Virus record (IMG/VR): IMGVR_UViG_3300017992_000019 | Coordinates: 30,892 to 94,891 of that record | Source of the DNA: a virus | Length of the DNA stretch: 64,000 nucleotides | Reading direction: 5' to 3' (one strand) | In this document: one piece after another, positions 50,393 to 59,297 of the stretch | Layout of the letters: each line of letters starts with the position of its first letter | Numbering within the stretch: position 1 is the first letter of the stretch | Notes under the pieces: generated by a model | Database searches by the model: none | Seen by the model: the letters and a program-made list of their open reading frames with translations, nothing else | What the model was told of the DNA's origin: nothing | Made by a program: the position numbers and the translations under genes

Positions 50393-50963
50393 AGTCGGGC
50401 AACGGAGAAAACCAACAACGACGGCGCCGGAGGGCACCTCGGGCCCGGTGCAATTTTTCCGGCGAGCGTTCGCGATCGACGTGGTCAAGGAGTATGAGCG
50501 ACTCAAGGAGATCGCGACCATGCCGGCCAACGACTATCGGGATCGCATGAGACTCTCGGCCGCGATCAACGGCGCCGCGCTCAACGCATACCGGGCAAAC
50601 ATGATCTTTCTCAAGGCGAAGCGCGAGCGCGAGCTTTTCAAGATCCCATTTGCGAAACGTATGAGGGAGCTCAAGCGAGAGGCGACCAAGAATTGCGACG
50701 CATGGTTGAAAGCAAACAAGCTCGCCTCGAAAAAACAGATCACGGTCGACATGGTCAACGAGGAGCTCGCGAGCAACGAGGCACTCGCGCCGAGATACAA
50801 GGCACTCCTTGAGGAGCAAGAGGATCTCAGAGAGATCCGGGACAACTGCAAGTCGCTCGCCGAGCAATGGGCCGATCGAAAGTCGTTGTTGCAGACACAA
50901 GCGCGCCTCCTATCCGAGGAAAAGGAGGTCGTGTTCGGAGGAGTGAAAGGAGATCAGTCGTGA
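50379..50963 (+). CDS. Hypothetical helical protein
   Basis: 194 residues, overlapping the polymerase end by 14 bases with GGGAGGCGACGA upstream. Basic N-terminus, then almost entirely helical (FKIPFAKRMRELKREATK, MVNEELASNEALAPRYKALLEEQEDL). Composition and helix pattern loosely resemble the protein at 30414-30794, but I see no known family. Context suggests DNA metabolism. Confidence 0.55.
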   Translation: MGKVRVGQRRKPTTTAPEGTSGPVQFFRRAFAIDVVKEYERLKEIATMPANDYRDRMRLSAAINGAALNAYRANMIFLKAKRERELFKIPFAKRMRELKREATKNCDAWLKANKLASKKQITVDMVNEELASNEALAPRYKALLEEQEDLREIRDNCKSLAEQWADRKSLLQTQARLLSEEKEVVFGGVKGDQS

Positions 50964-51145
50964 AAGTCATAACCGTAAACGTGAGCAAAGGTCGGACCGT
51001 CAACCTCGGCGACTACAACTCGGTACAGTTTCGATATGGCATGACAGTCGAGCTCGAGGAGGGCGACACGTACAAGGAGGCGTTCGACTTTGCCGAGAAA
51101 AATGTCGACGACAGGCTCGACGAGGAACACTCCCGCTGGAAATAG
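50960..51145 (+). CDS. Small hypothetical protein
   Basis: 61 residues from GTG overlapping the previous stop (GTGA), with GAAAGGAG upstream. It starts with strands (VITVNVSKGRTVNLGDYNSVQ) and ends with an acidic helix (KEAFDFAEKNVDDRLDEE). No family recognised. Confidence 0.6.
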   Translation: MKVITVNVSKGRTVNLGDYNSVQFRYGMTVELEEGDTYKEAFDFAEKNVDDRLDEEHSRWK

Positions 51146-51169
51146 CGGGCAAGAAAGGAGAGGCAAGAA

Positions 51170-52504
51170 ATGGGTAAAGTCAACAGAGCGAAGTTCAAGA
51201 AAGATGCGGAGCGCGGAAATTTCACAGGTTCAAAATACTTCGCGCTCAAGAAAACGAAACTTGAGAAAGGACACTTGCACCCGATCGTCGGTCTTTTCGA
51301 GCGATTCTGTCACGGGTCGATCCCGATCTATGAGCAGTATCGCAAAGACGGCGAGACGGTGACCAAGTTCCGAAACCGTCGGTACAACTGTATCGGAGAG
51401 GAACGCGAGGCGGTGCCGAGTGGGGATTGCCCGACGTGTCTCTTGCAAGAGTTCGCGATCGAAATGAAAGCGAAAGGGCACGACGGCAAAACAATTCTCC
51501 TCGAGGGCCGAGACGAAAACGGCGAGCCGGTGACCGCGTCTCTCTCAAAGCTCGCCGGCGACGCCGGATACAAGGGCGACCCGAAAGCGAAGCAAGAGAT
51601 CGCTTTCGTCTGGATCCCCGAGGGAGCGAAAGCAACCGACAAGCTCAAGGAGTCGGTGCAGATCGCGACCATGCCGCAAACTCTCGGCACCGCAATGATC
51701 GAGGTGATCGATTCGGAGATCGAGGATCGCGGCGAGCTCAAGGGCAACCTCGAGCTCCCCGAGGGATACGAGCTCAAGCTCCGCAAGGGTCAACTTACTC
51801 TCGTCAACGGCGAGGAGGAACACCCTTTCGATCCGTATCCGCTCAAGCTCAAGTATGATCCGAAAGCGGATCCCTCGCTCATGTATAAGGCCGAGAAAAT
51901 GGATCGTGATCTTGTGCCGGTGACCGACGACGTCAAGCAAATAATGCTCGCGACTCCCGACGAGCTCGACATTGATCTCGGCAAGATGTGCGCGCCCGAC
52001 GAGGCCGGCGAAATGTTGAAAGGGATCGAATCCTCTTGGGTGTCACGCGAGATCCCTTATGAGGTGTTCGCCGACTACGTCGCGAGCAAGACCGGAGGCA
52101 AGGCAACGGCGAGCAAGCCGGCCGCGGAAAAGTCGACACCCTCGAGCAAGCCGGCCGAGAGCAAGCCCGCGGCCGAGGGCGGATCGTTCTGTGCTGAGTG
52201 CGGCAACAATCTCGGCGCCGGTGCGAAGTTTTGCCAGCGGTGCGGCAAGCCGGTCGAGGGAGGAGCTCCGGCCGCGGCCGAGAGCAAGCCGGCCGAGACT
52301 CCGGCGCCGGCGAGCAAGCCGGCCGAGGAGGAACGCAAGCCGGCCGGCGACACGTCGATCGACAACAAGCCGATCCGGGTCAAGTGCGAGGAGTGCGGCG
52401 AGGATGTTGAGCTCATGGTGCCGTCGTTCCGGTGTGAGCTCTGCGGTCACGTGCACGCGAAACTCAAGGCGCAAATGCAGGCCGACGGCGACGTGCCGTT
52501 TTAG
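51170..52504 (+). CDS. Probable single-stranded DNA-binding protein with zinc ribbons
   Basis: 444 residues; AAAGGAGAGG upstream. The N-terminal 200 residues (FALKKTKLEKGHLHPIVGLFERF onwards) look like a gp32-type OB-fold core with CIGEER and CPTCLLQE cysteines. A Ser/Pro/Ala-rich linker follows, then two zinc-ribbon blocks (FCAECG...FCQRCG near 341-359 and CEECG...CELCG from 406). The last residues, DGDVPF, match the acidic tip (DDDIPF) with which SSBs recruit partners. Position among recombinase, polymerase and SbcCD genes fits. SSB identity is inferred from tail and context. Confidence 0.6.
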   Translation: MGKVNRAKFKKDAERGNFTGSKYFALKKTKLEKGHLHPIVGLFERFCHGSIPIYEQYRKDGETVTKFRNRRYNCIGEEREAVPSGDCPTCLLQEFAIEMKAKGHDGKTILLEGRDENGEPVTASLSKLAGDAGYKGDPKAKQEIAFVWIPEGAKATDKLKESVQIATMPQTLGTAMIEVIDSEIEDRGELKGNLELPEGYELKLRKGQLTLVNGEEEHPFDPYPLKLKYDPKADPSLMYKAEKMDRDLVPVTDDVKQIMLATPDELDIDLGKMCAPDEAGEMLKGIESSWVSREIPYEVFADYVASKTGGKATASKPAAEKSTPSSKPAESKPAAEGGSFCAECGNNLGAGAKFCQRCGKPVEGGAPAAAESKPAETPAPASKPAEEERKPAGDTSIDNKPIRVKCEECGEDVELMVPSFRCELCGHVHAKLKAQMQADGDVPF

Positions 52505-52510
52505 AGTGGG

Positions 52511-52579
52511 CGGGCGCCGGGTCCGTCGATTTGAGACTGACCCGGTCTCGCCTCCCGGCGCGACTCGGCGCCCGGTTTT
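52511..52579 (+). terminator. Branched hairpin with T-run after SSB-like gene
   Basis: CGGGCGCC (52511-52518) pairs GGCGCCCG (52567-52574). Inside are GGGTC/GACCC (52519-52543) and CGCC/GGCG (52549-52560). TTTT follows at 52576-52579. The short T-run makes a weak terminator; a processing or attenuation role is possible. Confidence 0.45.
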
Positions 52580-52591
52580 CGGAGGCAAGAA

Positions 52592-53674
52592 ATGGGCAAA
52601 GCGAGAAAGAACAAACCGAAACCTTCCATGAGAGAGGCGCTTGCGATCGTGTCCAAAGGAGTCAAGGGCATGATCACTGTCAACGATATGGAGGAGGAGA
52701 TCATTTGCCCGACGATTATCACGTCGCTCAACCGGGCAACCGGTGTCGGCGGGATTCCGAAACGGAAAATGATCGTGATCCACGGTCCAAACTCAACGGG
52801 CAAGAGTGTTCTCGCGGCCGCGCTCCTCGAGTCGTTGCGCCGTGCGCTCGACGTGCCGGCGTTGTACGAATGCGAGTTCTCGGCCGAGTCGCGTTGGTTG
52901 AATCGACTTGTGCTCGGAGAGGATACTCTTTTCAAGATGCCTCTCACAATGGACGAGCTATTCGGCGACATACAACTCAACCTCGACAACCTCGAGAAAG
53001 GAAAGACCGCGGGCAAGTTGCCTGACTCAATGGGTCTTGCGATCGGGATTGACACGCTTACGAAACTGATCCCTCAAGAACAATGGAACACGATCATGAA
53101 AGACGGGATCAAGAAATCGTTTCCTATGGCCGCGTTGTGGGTCTCGGTCTGGACAAAGATCATTGTGCCGCAAGCCTATCGGAGCAACTCGACGTTTGTG
53201 ATCGTGTTACAAGAGCGACAGAAAATGGAGACCTCCGGGCCGTTCGACAAAAAGCGCAAGCCGACTCTCGGTGAGTCTCTCTTGTATGACGTCTCGATCA
53301 GGATCGAGTGCACTCACTCGACGCCGGTCAAGGTTGGCACAAAGGAGAACGCGGTCGTCGTTGGGGTCGAGCATCACTACAAGCTCGAGAAAAACAAGGT
53401 CGACGGATTCACCGCGCAAAAGGGATCTCTTTTCACCTCGACCGGGAAAGGCGACACGCCGGCCGGGTTCGACTATGTCCGCGAAGCGATTGCCGAGGGT
53501 CGACGCCGCGGTGTGCTTGACAACAACCGCAAGCGGGTTCTCGCGACATTCGGAGACGAGGTGCATGAGGTGTCGGGCGGTTGGGAGGATTTCCGCGAGC
53601 ACCTCCTCAAGGATCAGAAAGTGCTCGACTGGTTTATCGGCAAGCTCAACGAGCAAGCGAGGAGGCAGTCGTGA
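52592..53674 (+). CDS. RecA/UvsX-like recombinase
   Basis: 360 residues; GGAGG upstream of ATG. MIVIHGPNSTGKSVLAAAL near residue 60-78 holds Walker A. The following ALYECEFSAES and LAIGIDTLTKLIP segments give the Walker B region. FVIVLQERQ is the strand before the loops, and a long C-terminal domain follows. Compared with T4 UvsX it is of similar length. It catalyses strand exchange, and its gene lies next to SbcC/D homologues. Confidence 0.85.
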   Translation: MGKARKNKPKPSMREALAIVSKGVKGMITVNDMEEEIICPTIITSLNRATGVGGIPKRKMIVIHGPNSTGKSVLAAALLESLRRALDVPALYECEFSAESRWLNRLVLGEDTLFKMPLTMDELFGDIQLNLDNLEKGKTAGKLPDSMGLAIGIDTLTKLIPQEQWNTIMKDGIKKSFPMAALWVSVWTKIIVPQAYRSNSTFVIVLQERQKMETSGPFDKKRKPTLGESLLYDVSIRIECTHSTPVKVGTKENAVVVGVEHHYKLEKNKVDGFTAQKGSLFTSTGKGDTPAGFDYVREAIAEGRRRGVLDNNRKRVLATFGDEVHEVSGGWEDFREHLLKDQKVLDWFIGKLNEQARRQS

Positions 53675-54408
53675 GGATCCTCGGTTTCGGTGACGTGCAC
53701 CTCGGGCTCAAGTCGGCCGGGTACGATTGTTTCGACGACACGATCCGTGCGTTGCGCGCGGCCGTTGCGAAAACACATCACGCGGATCTCTTTGTCTTGT
53801 GGGGCGACCTATTCCACCGGCCGGCACCCGAGCCCCGGGAGACGGCCGCGGCGATCGAGATCCTGTATCAGGCCGGGTGCCCGGCCGTGATCTTTCCGGG
53901 CAACCACGACGTCGGCAAGGGAGGAGTGCACCGGGTTATCGGAGGCAAGCCGATCCCGGCGCCCGATGCGCTCGAGCCGTTGCGCCGGATATCGTGGTCG
54001 CAAGAGACCTTGATTCCCGAGTCGCCAGTCGTTGCGACGATCGACGGCAAGCGGTTCTTGTTTGCATGTCACCTTTCCGACGCTCGAGCTCGGCACCTCT
54101 CCGACGGTGAGCTCAACGCTCAAGGTGTGGTCGACGAAATGTTTGAGGAGGCCGCGATCGAGGGAGTCGACGCGGTCTTTTCGCACCTTAGTTGCGACGG
54201 CGCGACCACCGGGACCGAGGGAGCGTTCCTCGTCGGAGGTGACTTGCAGATCCCAAAGCAGATCGCGAAGCGGTTGCAATGCCCGATCGTCAACGGGCAC
54301 ATTCACAAGCGGCAACGAGTCGGCCAGATCGATATTCCTGGATCATTGGTCCCGACAGACTTTGGCGACCGGGACGGCAACAAGGGATTCGTAACCCTCG
54401 AGGTGTGA
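53671..54408 (+). CDS. SbcD/Mre11-like nuclease (T4 gp47 type)
   Basis: 245 residues from GTG overlapping the previous stop. Metallophosphatase motifs in order: GDVHLG (7), WGDLFHRP (about 44), GNHD (about 77), FSHLS (about 170) and NGHIHK (about 209). It is shorter than bacterial SbcD and lacks most of the capping domain, as in T4 gp47-type proteins. It works with the ATPase encoded next. Confidence 0.92.
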   Translation: MRILGFGDVHLGLKSAGYDCFDDTIRALRAAVAKTHHADLFVLWGDLFHRPAPEPRETAAAIEILYQAGCPAVIFPGNHDVGKGGVHRVIGGKPIPAPDALEPLRRISWSQETLIPESPVVATIDGKRFLFACHLSDARARHLSDGELNAQGVVDEMFEEAAIEGVDAVFSHLSCDGATTGTEGAFLVGGDLQIPKQIAKRLQCPIVNGHIHKRQRVGQIDIPGSLVPTDFGDRDGNKGFVTLEV

Positions 54409-54409
54409 C

Positions 54410-56881
54410 ATGGGAAAGGTGAGACGACCAAAGAAAGCGGCCGAGGCCGAAGTGCTCGAGGGAGGCGTGCTCGAGTTTCACTCGGTGCCGACTCGGAAAA
54501 TGATCAACCTCGAGATCGACCGGTTCAAGTTTTCGAGTTTCGACAACGAGACCGGGATCGCCAACATCGATCCAACCGGCAACGGGATCGACGGGGCGAT
54601 CGTCAAGATCGTGTGTCGGTATCGCGCCGGCGACGAGGAGGCGACCGATCAGTATCTCAAGCACCTCGTCGACATGCTCCGCGAGCGTGCTCACTATGTG
54701 AGACCACCGAAACGGATCGCGGTGCATGAGATACAGAAACGGATCCAGGAAATCAAGGTCGACCTCAAGCCGATCGACGCGGCGAAATTTTGGCTCGACA
54801 AGCGCAAGCCGAAACACGTCAACCGGCGTTTTGTGATCGACAGGCTCAACGGATACCTCGAGGAGGTGAGCAACCTCGAGAGAGACTCGCGGCCGACGCC
54901 GGCGTCGGTCTGGATCCGCATGAGCACGATTTGCAATTTCATGCCGTTCAAAGGCGAGCACAGTCTCTTGCATTTCCCCGACGGTGTGATCGGAGTGATC
55001 GGAAAGTACACCGAGGAGGAGTCGCGATCCAACCGGGCCGGCAAGAGTGCGTTCCTCGACGCGATCCTATTCGGGCTTTTCGGAGAGGCGAGAGGTCTCT
55101 CGACGATCGACAAGCACATTCACGACGGCGAAAAGGAGCTCGACGTCGGGCTCGGTCTCGACGTCGGAAATCAATTCGTGCCTTTCTCTCGTCGACTGGC
55201 GCGAGGCAAGACCGGCCGAGTCAAGAGCTCGCTCTCGATCGGCGACGCGCTCGTCGGGATCAAAGACGGCAACCCAAAGATCGTCGAGCTCCTCGGCATG
55301 AGTCGCGACGATTTTCTCAAGACGTGCTATGTCAAGCAAGGCGACCTCACAAAGATCCTCGAGGCGACCTCCGGCCAACTGAAAGCAGATATCATCCGGT
55401 GGAAAAATCTCGACGTGTGGAACGCTTTGTTTCGTGCGGTCGGTCGTGACCTCGCGAAGCTCGAGGAGGAGACCGCGGATCTCGAGACGCGCAAGACAAC
55501 GGCCGAGGAAACAGTCAAGCGCGGCCGGCCGACCACCGAGGAGCACGACCGGGTCAATGCCCGACTCAAGCTCGCGCTCAAGTACAACGAGCAAGTCGCC
55601 GCGGCCGAGGCGAAAGTCAAGGAGCTCCGACAGCGGTTGCGGTATCACGAACAACGGGCCCGGACTCTCGAGGAGATCGAGAGGGCCGAGGGGATCGTCG
55701 CCGGCAAGGTCGACCTCGAGGCCCGACAGGGCCCGGCCGAGACCGCGCTCGCCGAGGTCGACGCCGACCTCGCGAAAGCCCGGGAGGCCGAGGGAGCGGC
55801 ACGCCGGGAGGCCAACGAAAAACGCTTACTGGCAAAGGAGGGTTTCGACGGAATATGCCCGGTAGATAAGGGCGATTGCCCGAGAAAAGACGAAATAAAC
55901 GCCGATTGTGCCGCGGCCGATAGGAGCCTCGAGGAGGCGCTCGGGCGGTTGACGGTATGTCGTGACACCCGAAAGGAGGTCGAGGCCCGTGCTGCCCCCC
56001 TGCAATCGACTCTCCGAGGCATTGTCGAGGGTCTCGCCGGCGTGAAACGGGCCGAGGAGTATCTCGCGACAGCCGATCCCGGGGAGGTCGACGACACCCC
56101 GGCCGAGGTCGAGGCCAAGCTCGAGGAGGCGCTCGAGGCATTACAGGAGGAGCGGATCGACACCCGGGCGATCACCGAGGAGCTCGCCGACCTCAAGGCG
56201 CGGATCCAGGTGTACGAAGTCGCGGCCGGACAGATCGAGGCGCTCACCGAGGAGCTCGAGCGACACAACACCGAGCGACGGTTGCTCTCTTATCTCCGGC
56301 ATATCACCGGCAAGACCGGGATCCCGAGCATGATGATCGAGGATGCTCTCCTCGAGATCGCGGATCAGGTCAACGGGATCCTCGAGGAGCTCGGCACCGA
56401 TCACCGTCTCGAGTTTGAATTCGAGCGAGAGTTGCGCCGGCCGGAAAGATCGTGCTCGGGTTGCGGCGAAGTGTTCCCCGAGAGTGAGCGGGTCAAGTTC
56501 TGCGATCAATGCGGAGCACCTCGCGGCCGGGAGAAATCCGACGAGCTCCGACCAATGGTCCGAGAGGGTGACCGGTTGCAAGAGTTCGATCAGGACTCCG
56601 GCGCCGGCCGGGATCTCCTCGCGCTCGCGACCCGGGTTGTGATCTCTCGGTTCCTCGGAGCGACGATCCTTTTCCTCGACGAGGTCGGCGGGTCAATGGA
56701 CGATTATCACCTCCCGGCAATGATCCGGTTGCTCCGACGGTTGCCGGCTTACGGATTCAATCAGGTGTTTGTGATCTCTCACCAACAACAGATCGCCGAG
56801 GCCATGCCTCGAAACATCCTCGCGTTGAGAGACCCGGCCGCGCAATGCACCTCGCTTACATGGGAGGAGGCGCCGGCGTGA
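54410..56881 (+). CDS. SbcC/Rad50-like ATPase (T4 gp46 type) with extra domains
   Basis: 823 residues. Unusually, the ATPase head starts only at about residue 165; the first 160 residues are an added domain. Walker A is RSNRAGKSAFLDAI (about 206). The coiled coil runs from about 340 to 660 with CPVDKGDC near 483-490 at the place of the zinc hook (normally CxxC). A zinc ribbon (CSGCGEVF...FCDQCGAP) lies near 681-706, inserted before the signature SGAGRDLLALATR (about 731). Walker B is ILFLDEVGG (about 753) with a SHQQQ switch. Confidence 0.9.
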   Translation: MGKVRRPKKAAEAEVLEGGVLEFHSVPTRKMINLEIDRFKFSSFDNETGIANIDPTGNGIDGAIVKIVCRYRAGDEEATDQYLKHLVDMLRERAHYVRPPKRIAVHEIQKRIQEIKVDLKPIDAAKFWLDKRKPKHVNRRFVIDRLNGYLEEVSNLERDSRPTPASVWIRMSTICNFMPFKGEHSLLHFPDGVIGVIGKYTEEESRSNRAGKSAFLDAILFGLFGEARGLSTIDKHIHDGEKELDVGLGLDVGNQFVPFSRRLARGKTGRVKSSLSIGDALVGIKDGNPKIVELLGMSRDDFLKTCYVKQGDLTKILEATSGQLKADIIRWKNLDVWNALFRAVGRDLAKLEEETADLETRKTTAEETVKRGRPTTEEHDRVNARLKLALKYNEQVAAAEAKVKELRQRLRYHEQRARTLEEIERAEGIVAGKVDLEARQGPAETALAEVDADLAKAREAEGAARREANEKRLLAKEGFDGICPVDKGDCPRKDEINADCAAADRSLEEALGRLTVCRDTRKEVEARAAPLQSTLRGIVEGLAGVKRAEEYLATADPGEVDDTPAEVEAKLEEALEALQEERIDTRAITEELADLKARIQVYEVAAGQIEALTEELERHNTERRLLSYLRHITGKTGIPSMMIEDALLEIADQVNGILEELGTDHRLEFEFERELRRPERSCSGCGEVFPESERVKFCDQCGAPRGREKSDELRPMVREGDRLQEFDQDSGAGRDLLALATRVVISRFLGATILFLDEVGGSMDDYHLPAMIRLLRRLPAYGFNQVFVISHQQQIAEAMPRNILALRDPAAQCTSLTWEEAPA

Positions 56882-57177
56882 GCAAGACGATCAAAGCTCT
56901 CGCGGTTGTGCTCGCGATCGTTGCAGTCGTTGAGGCGTTCGGGATCTTGTGGCTCTCATACGAGACTCAACTCGCAACGGAACGCGCTCGACTGATCGAG
57001 GAGTCGCTCCGACTATCCGAGGAGATCCGTCGGAGCGAGTGCGAGCTTGCCGAGTTGCGCGAGAATCTTTGTCGTGCTTATCATCGGACGCTCACCGGAT
57101 TGACCGAGAGACTCAACATTGCCCGACCGGGAAGCGCGGCCGAAATGTTACTCGGCGCAATGGGAGGCCCGGAATAG
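56878..57177 (+). CDS. Small membrane protein with coiled coil
   Basis: 99 residues from GTG overlapping the SbcC stop, with GGGAGGAGG upstream; an ATG at 56845 is in frame but less likely. A membrane helix (VVLAIVAVVEAFGILWLSY) at the N-terminus is followed by a helix with coiled-coil pattern (RARLIEESLRLSEEIRRSECELAELRENL region). Role unknown. Confidence 0.6.
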   Translation: MSKTIKALAVVLAIVAVVEAFGILWLSYETQLATERARLIEESLRLSEEIRRSECELAELRENLCRAYHRTLTGLTERLNIARPGSAAEMLLGAMGGPE

Positions 57178-57899
57178 TGGGAAAGCAACGCCGAAAACAC
57201 TGGACCGAGAAACAAGTGATCGTGCAAGGGTGGGATCTTTCCCTCAACCATGCCGGCTTTGTCGAGCTCGTCGACGGAGAGCTCGGTCGATTCTGGTATG
57301 TCTCCGACCGGGTCGGGTGTGCGAAGCGTTCCAAGACTGGCACCTTGATCAAGATCCCGAAGTGCGAGGATCGGATGCAAGAGTCGATCGATCGGATCCT
57401 GTTCTGGCGCAAGTATCTCGTCGAGCACGCGATCAGGTCTTGCCCGGCCTATGTAGGGATCGAGGATTATGCGCTCGACGGCGGCGCGCACGGAGCACAC
57501 TACAAGGGAGAGCTCGGAGGGATCGCGCGACTGGCGGCGCTCGACGTCAAGGCTCGAGTGAGGTTGCACGACCCGGGCTCGGTCAAGATGTTTACGACCC
57601 ACCGAGGCGACGCCGACAAGGCGTGGATCGAGGCCGCGGTCAAGGAGCGTTGGGGAGTCGACTTCTCGCGATACAACCTCCCGGCGAAACCAGGCAAGAA
57701 AGAAAACCGAGAGACGAGCGAGGATCTCGCTGACGCTTTCGCGGTTGCTCAACTCGTTTGGACCGAGATCCAGCTCCGACGCGGAACGCTCATGCTCTCG
57801 TCGTTGCATGAAAAGGAGATCCAGGTTTTCAACCGCACGACGAAAGCCTACCCGGTCAACATACTCGGTCGGGAATGGATCACAAGGAGGGCGGCATGA
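57177..57899 (+). CDS. RuvC-like Holliday-junction resolvase
   Basis: 240 residues from GTG sharing one base with the previous stop. RNase H-fold acids: D in GWDLSLNHAGF near residue 20, E in VGIEDYALDGG near 97, and D residues in SEDLADAFAVAQL near 182. The middle has helices around KMFTTHRGDADKAW that resemble RuvC's DNA-binding part. It would cut recombination or replication junctions. A C-terminal segment of about 45 residues is extra. Confidence 0.8.
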   Translation: MGKQRRKHWTEKQVIVQGWDLSLNHAGFVELVDGELGRFWYVSDRVGCAKRSKTGTLIKIPKCEDRMQESIDRILFWRKYLVEHAIRSCPAYVGIEDYALDGGAHGAHYKGELGGIARLAALDVKARVRLHDPGSVKMFTTHRGDADKAWIEAAVKERWGVDFSRYNLPAKPGKKENRETSEDLADAFAVAQLVWTEIQLRRGTLMLSSLHEKEIQVFNRTTKAYPVNILGREWITRRAA

Positions 57900-58216
57900 A
57901 AATCGCCGACGACGAAAAAGCGATCTTTCAACCGATCTTTCTATCGATCGCGCAAGCGGCGACGACATGGCAACGACAAGGCCGGTCGTTGCAACGCTTT
58001 GTGATTCTCCTCGGCGGTGCGATTCTCACCTCGGCGATCGAGGTGACCAAGCAATTGATCAGAGTGCCGATCAAGTCGGAGTCGATCGCCGCGGATTTTA
58101 TTCAAGGCGTTATGAAGTGGGCCGAGACAACTCTTGACTCGCCGGAGGATGCCGGGATCATCACACCGGAACGCCTCGAGTTCATACACATGGATCCAGT
58201 CGGGCCGAAACAATAG
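57896..58216 (+). CDS. Hypothetical protein
   Basis: 106 residues; ATGA overlap with the resolvase. A helical protein with a hydrophobic middle (LQRFVILLGGAILTSAIEV) that might be membrane-associated. The C-terminus is acidic. No family recognised. Confidence 0.55.
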   Translation: MKIADDEKAIFQPIFLSIAQAATTWQRQGRSLQRFVILLGGAILTSAIEVTKQLIRVPIKSESIAADFIQGVMKWAETTLDSPEDAGIITPERLEFIHMDPVGPKQ

Positions 58217-58225
58217 GAGGAGCTT

Positions 58226-58609
58226 GTGCCGGAGGAAAAAGAAAGCAAGGCGCCGGAGGAAAAGAAAGTCGAGACCAACATACCGACGACACCGGAGGGT
58301 CGGAGGCAACTCAACACGAAAATGATCCGCGACCTAATGAAGATCAAAAAGTATCGCGGCAACCCGAAAGACTATTTCGCGATCACCGGCGAGACTGTGC
58401 TCGACGTGTTCGGAGTCTACAAGGTCAAGCGGATCGACGACACCGGATCCGACGAGCTCCTCCTTTTTCACAAGCGTTACATGCACCGCTTTATTGATCC
58501 CGAGGAGGCGGCAATGTTTTGGAATCTGAAACTCGGGATCAGAGTGCCGAGGAGGATCGTCAATGGTGTTGCGGAATTTCCGAAGCGTCCGGCAAAAGTT
58601 CAATCCTGA
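58226..58609 (+). CDS. Hypothetical protein
   Basis: 127 residues from GTG with TAGGAGGAGC upstream. The first 30 residues are charged and Pro-rich; the rest is mixed alpha/beta (VLDVFGVYKVKRIDDTGSDELLLFHKRYM). The end overlaps the next gene by 47 bases if that gene begins at 58563. Confidence 0.55.
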   Translation: MPEEKESKAPEEKKVETNIPTTPEGRRQLNTKMIRDLMKIKKYRGNPKDYFAITGETVLDVFGVYKVKRIDDTGSDELLLFHKRYMHRFIDPEEAAMFWNLKLGIRVPRRIVNGVAEFPKRPAKVQS

Positions 58610-59009
58610 AAAGGATTACATGACACCGGCCGAGCTCCTGTACTTTCGCAACATGCGAGAGGTCGGAGAGATCACTTTCTTTCGGTGCGGTTTTTGTGAG
58701 ACGTGCCGCACCGAGGTTTTGAAAAGCAAACGATTCTGTTCCAAACAATGCAAGGAGAAAAAAATGAGCGAGTTGAATTGGACAATCGACGTCAAGGCAA
58801 TGCTCGGCAAGGAGGTCAAGGTCGAGACCAAAGACGGGATTTATCTCGCCGGGCGATTCACCGATCTGATCACCGAGGAGATCCGCTTTTGTGGTGAGAG
58901 TGTTCCGGTGCCGATCGTGATCGAGCTCGACGGTGATCCCGAAAAGCGGGTCGACGTGAGCCGGTTGGTCGCGGTCGATCTCATGGGAGAGGATCATGCA
59001 ACCGACTAG
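58563..59009 (+). CDS. Zinc-knuckle protein with Sm-like C-terminal domain
   Basis: 148 residues; ATG at 58563 has GAGGAGG seven bases upstream. Start at 58620 (after AAAAGGA) would remove the overlap with the previous gene and is nearly as likely. CGFC, CRTEV and CSKQC near residues 42-63 suggest one zinc site. The last 80 residues (MLGKEVKVETKDGIYLAGRF, PIVIELDGD, VDVSRLVAVDL) have the strand order of Sm/LSm proteins. An internal ATG at 58764 with AAGGAG six bases upstream could make the Sm-like part separately. Confidence 0.55.
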   Translation: MVLRNFRSVRQKFNPEKDYMTPAELLYFRNMREVGEITFFRCGFCETCRTEVLKSKRFCSKQCKEKKMSELNWTIDVKAMLGKEVKVETKDGIYLAGRFTDLITEEIRFCGESVPVPIVIELDGDPEKRVDVSRLVAVDLMGEDHATD

Positions 59010-59295
59010 ACGACGGCCGCGGCCGACGAAAAAGAAAAAGCCCGACAAGCCGAAACCGAAACCCAAGCGCGGGAATTTCTACCGGTGCGAGCTCATGGAC
59101 GGCGAGACCATGTATGTCGGGACCGGTGCAACAAAAGAGAAAGCAGAGCGCGACGCGCTCCGAGTTGCTTTCAAGCGTTCCGGTCAAGAGAGATACGACG
59201 TCAAGGATTTTGACAAGCACAAGACCAAACTACAACGCGGGCCCCAACGACGGATCTCCGACGAGGAAAAAGAAAAGAAAGCGAAAGGAGCCTGA
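58996..59295 (+). CDS. Small basic protein, possibly dsRBD-like
   Basis: 99 residues. The first 26 residues are mostly Lys, Arg and Pro. The following YRCELMDGETMYVGTGATKEKAERDALRVAF pattern resembles the second half of a double-stranded-RNA-binding domain (strand, GxGxSKKxAExxAA helix), but the first helix is missing. RNA or DNA binding is a guess supported by charge. It overlaps the previous gene by 14 bases. Confidence 0.5.
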   Translation: MQPTRRRPRPTKKKKPDKPKPKPKRGNFYRCELMDGETMYVGTGATKEKAERDALRVAFKRSGQERYDVKDFDKHKTKLQRGPQRRISDEEKEKKAKGA

Positions 59296-59297
59296 TC

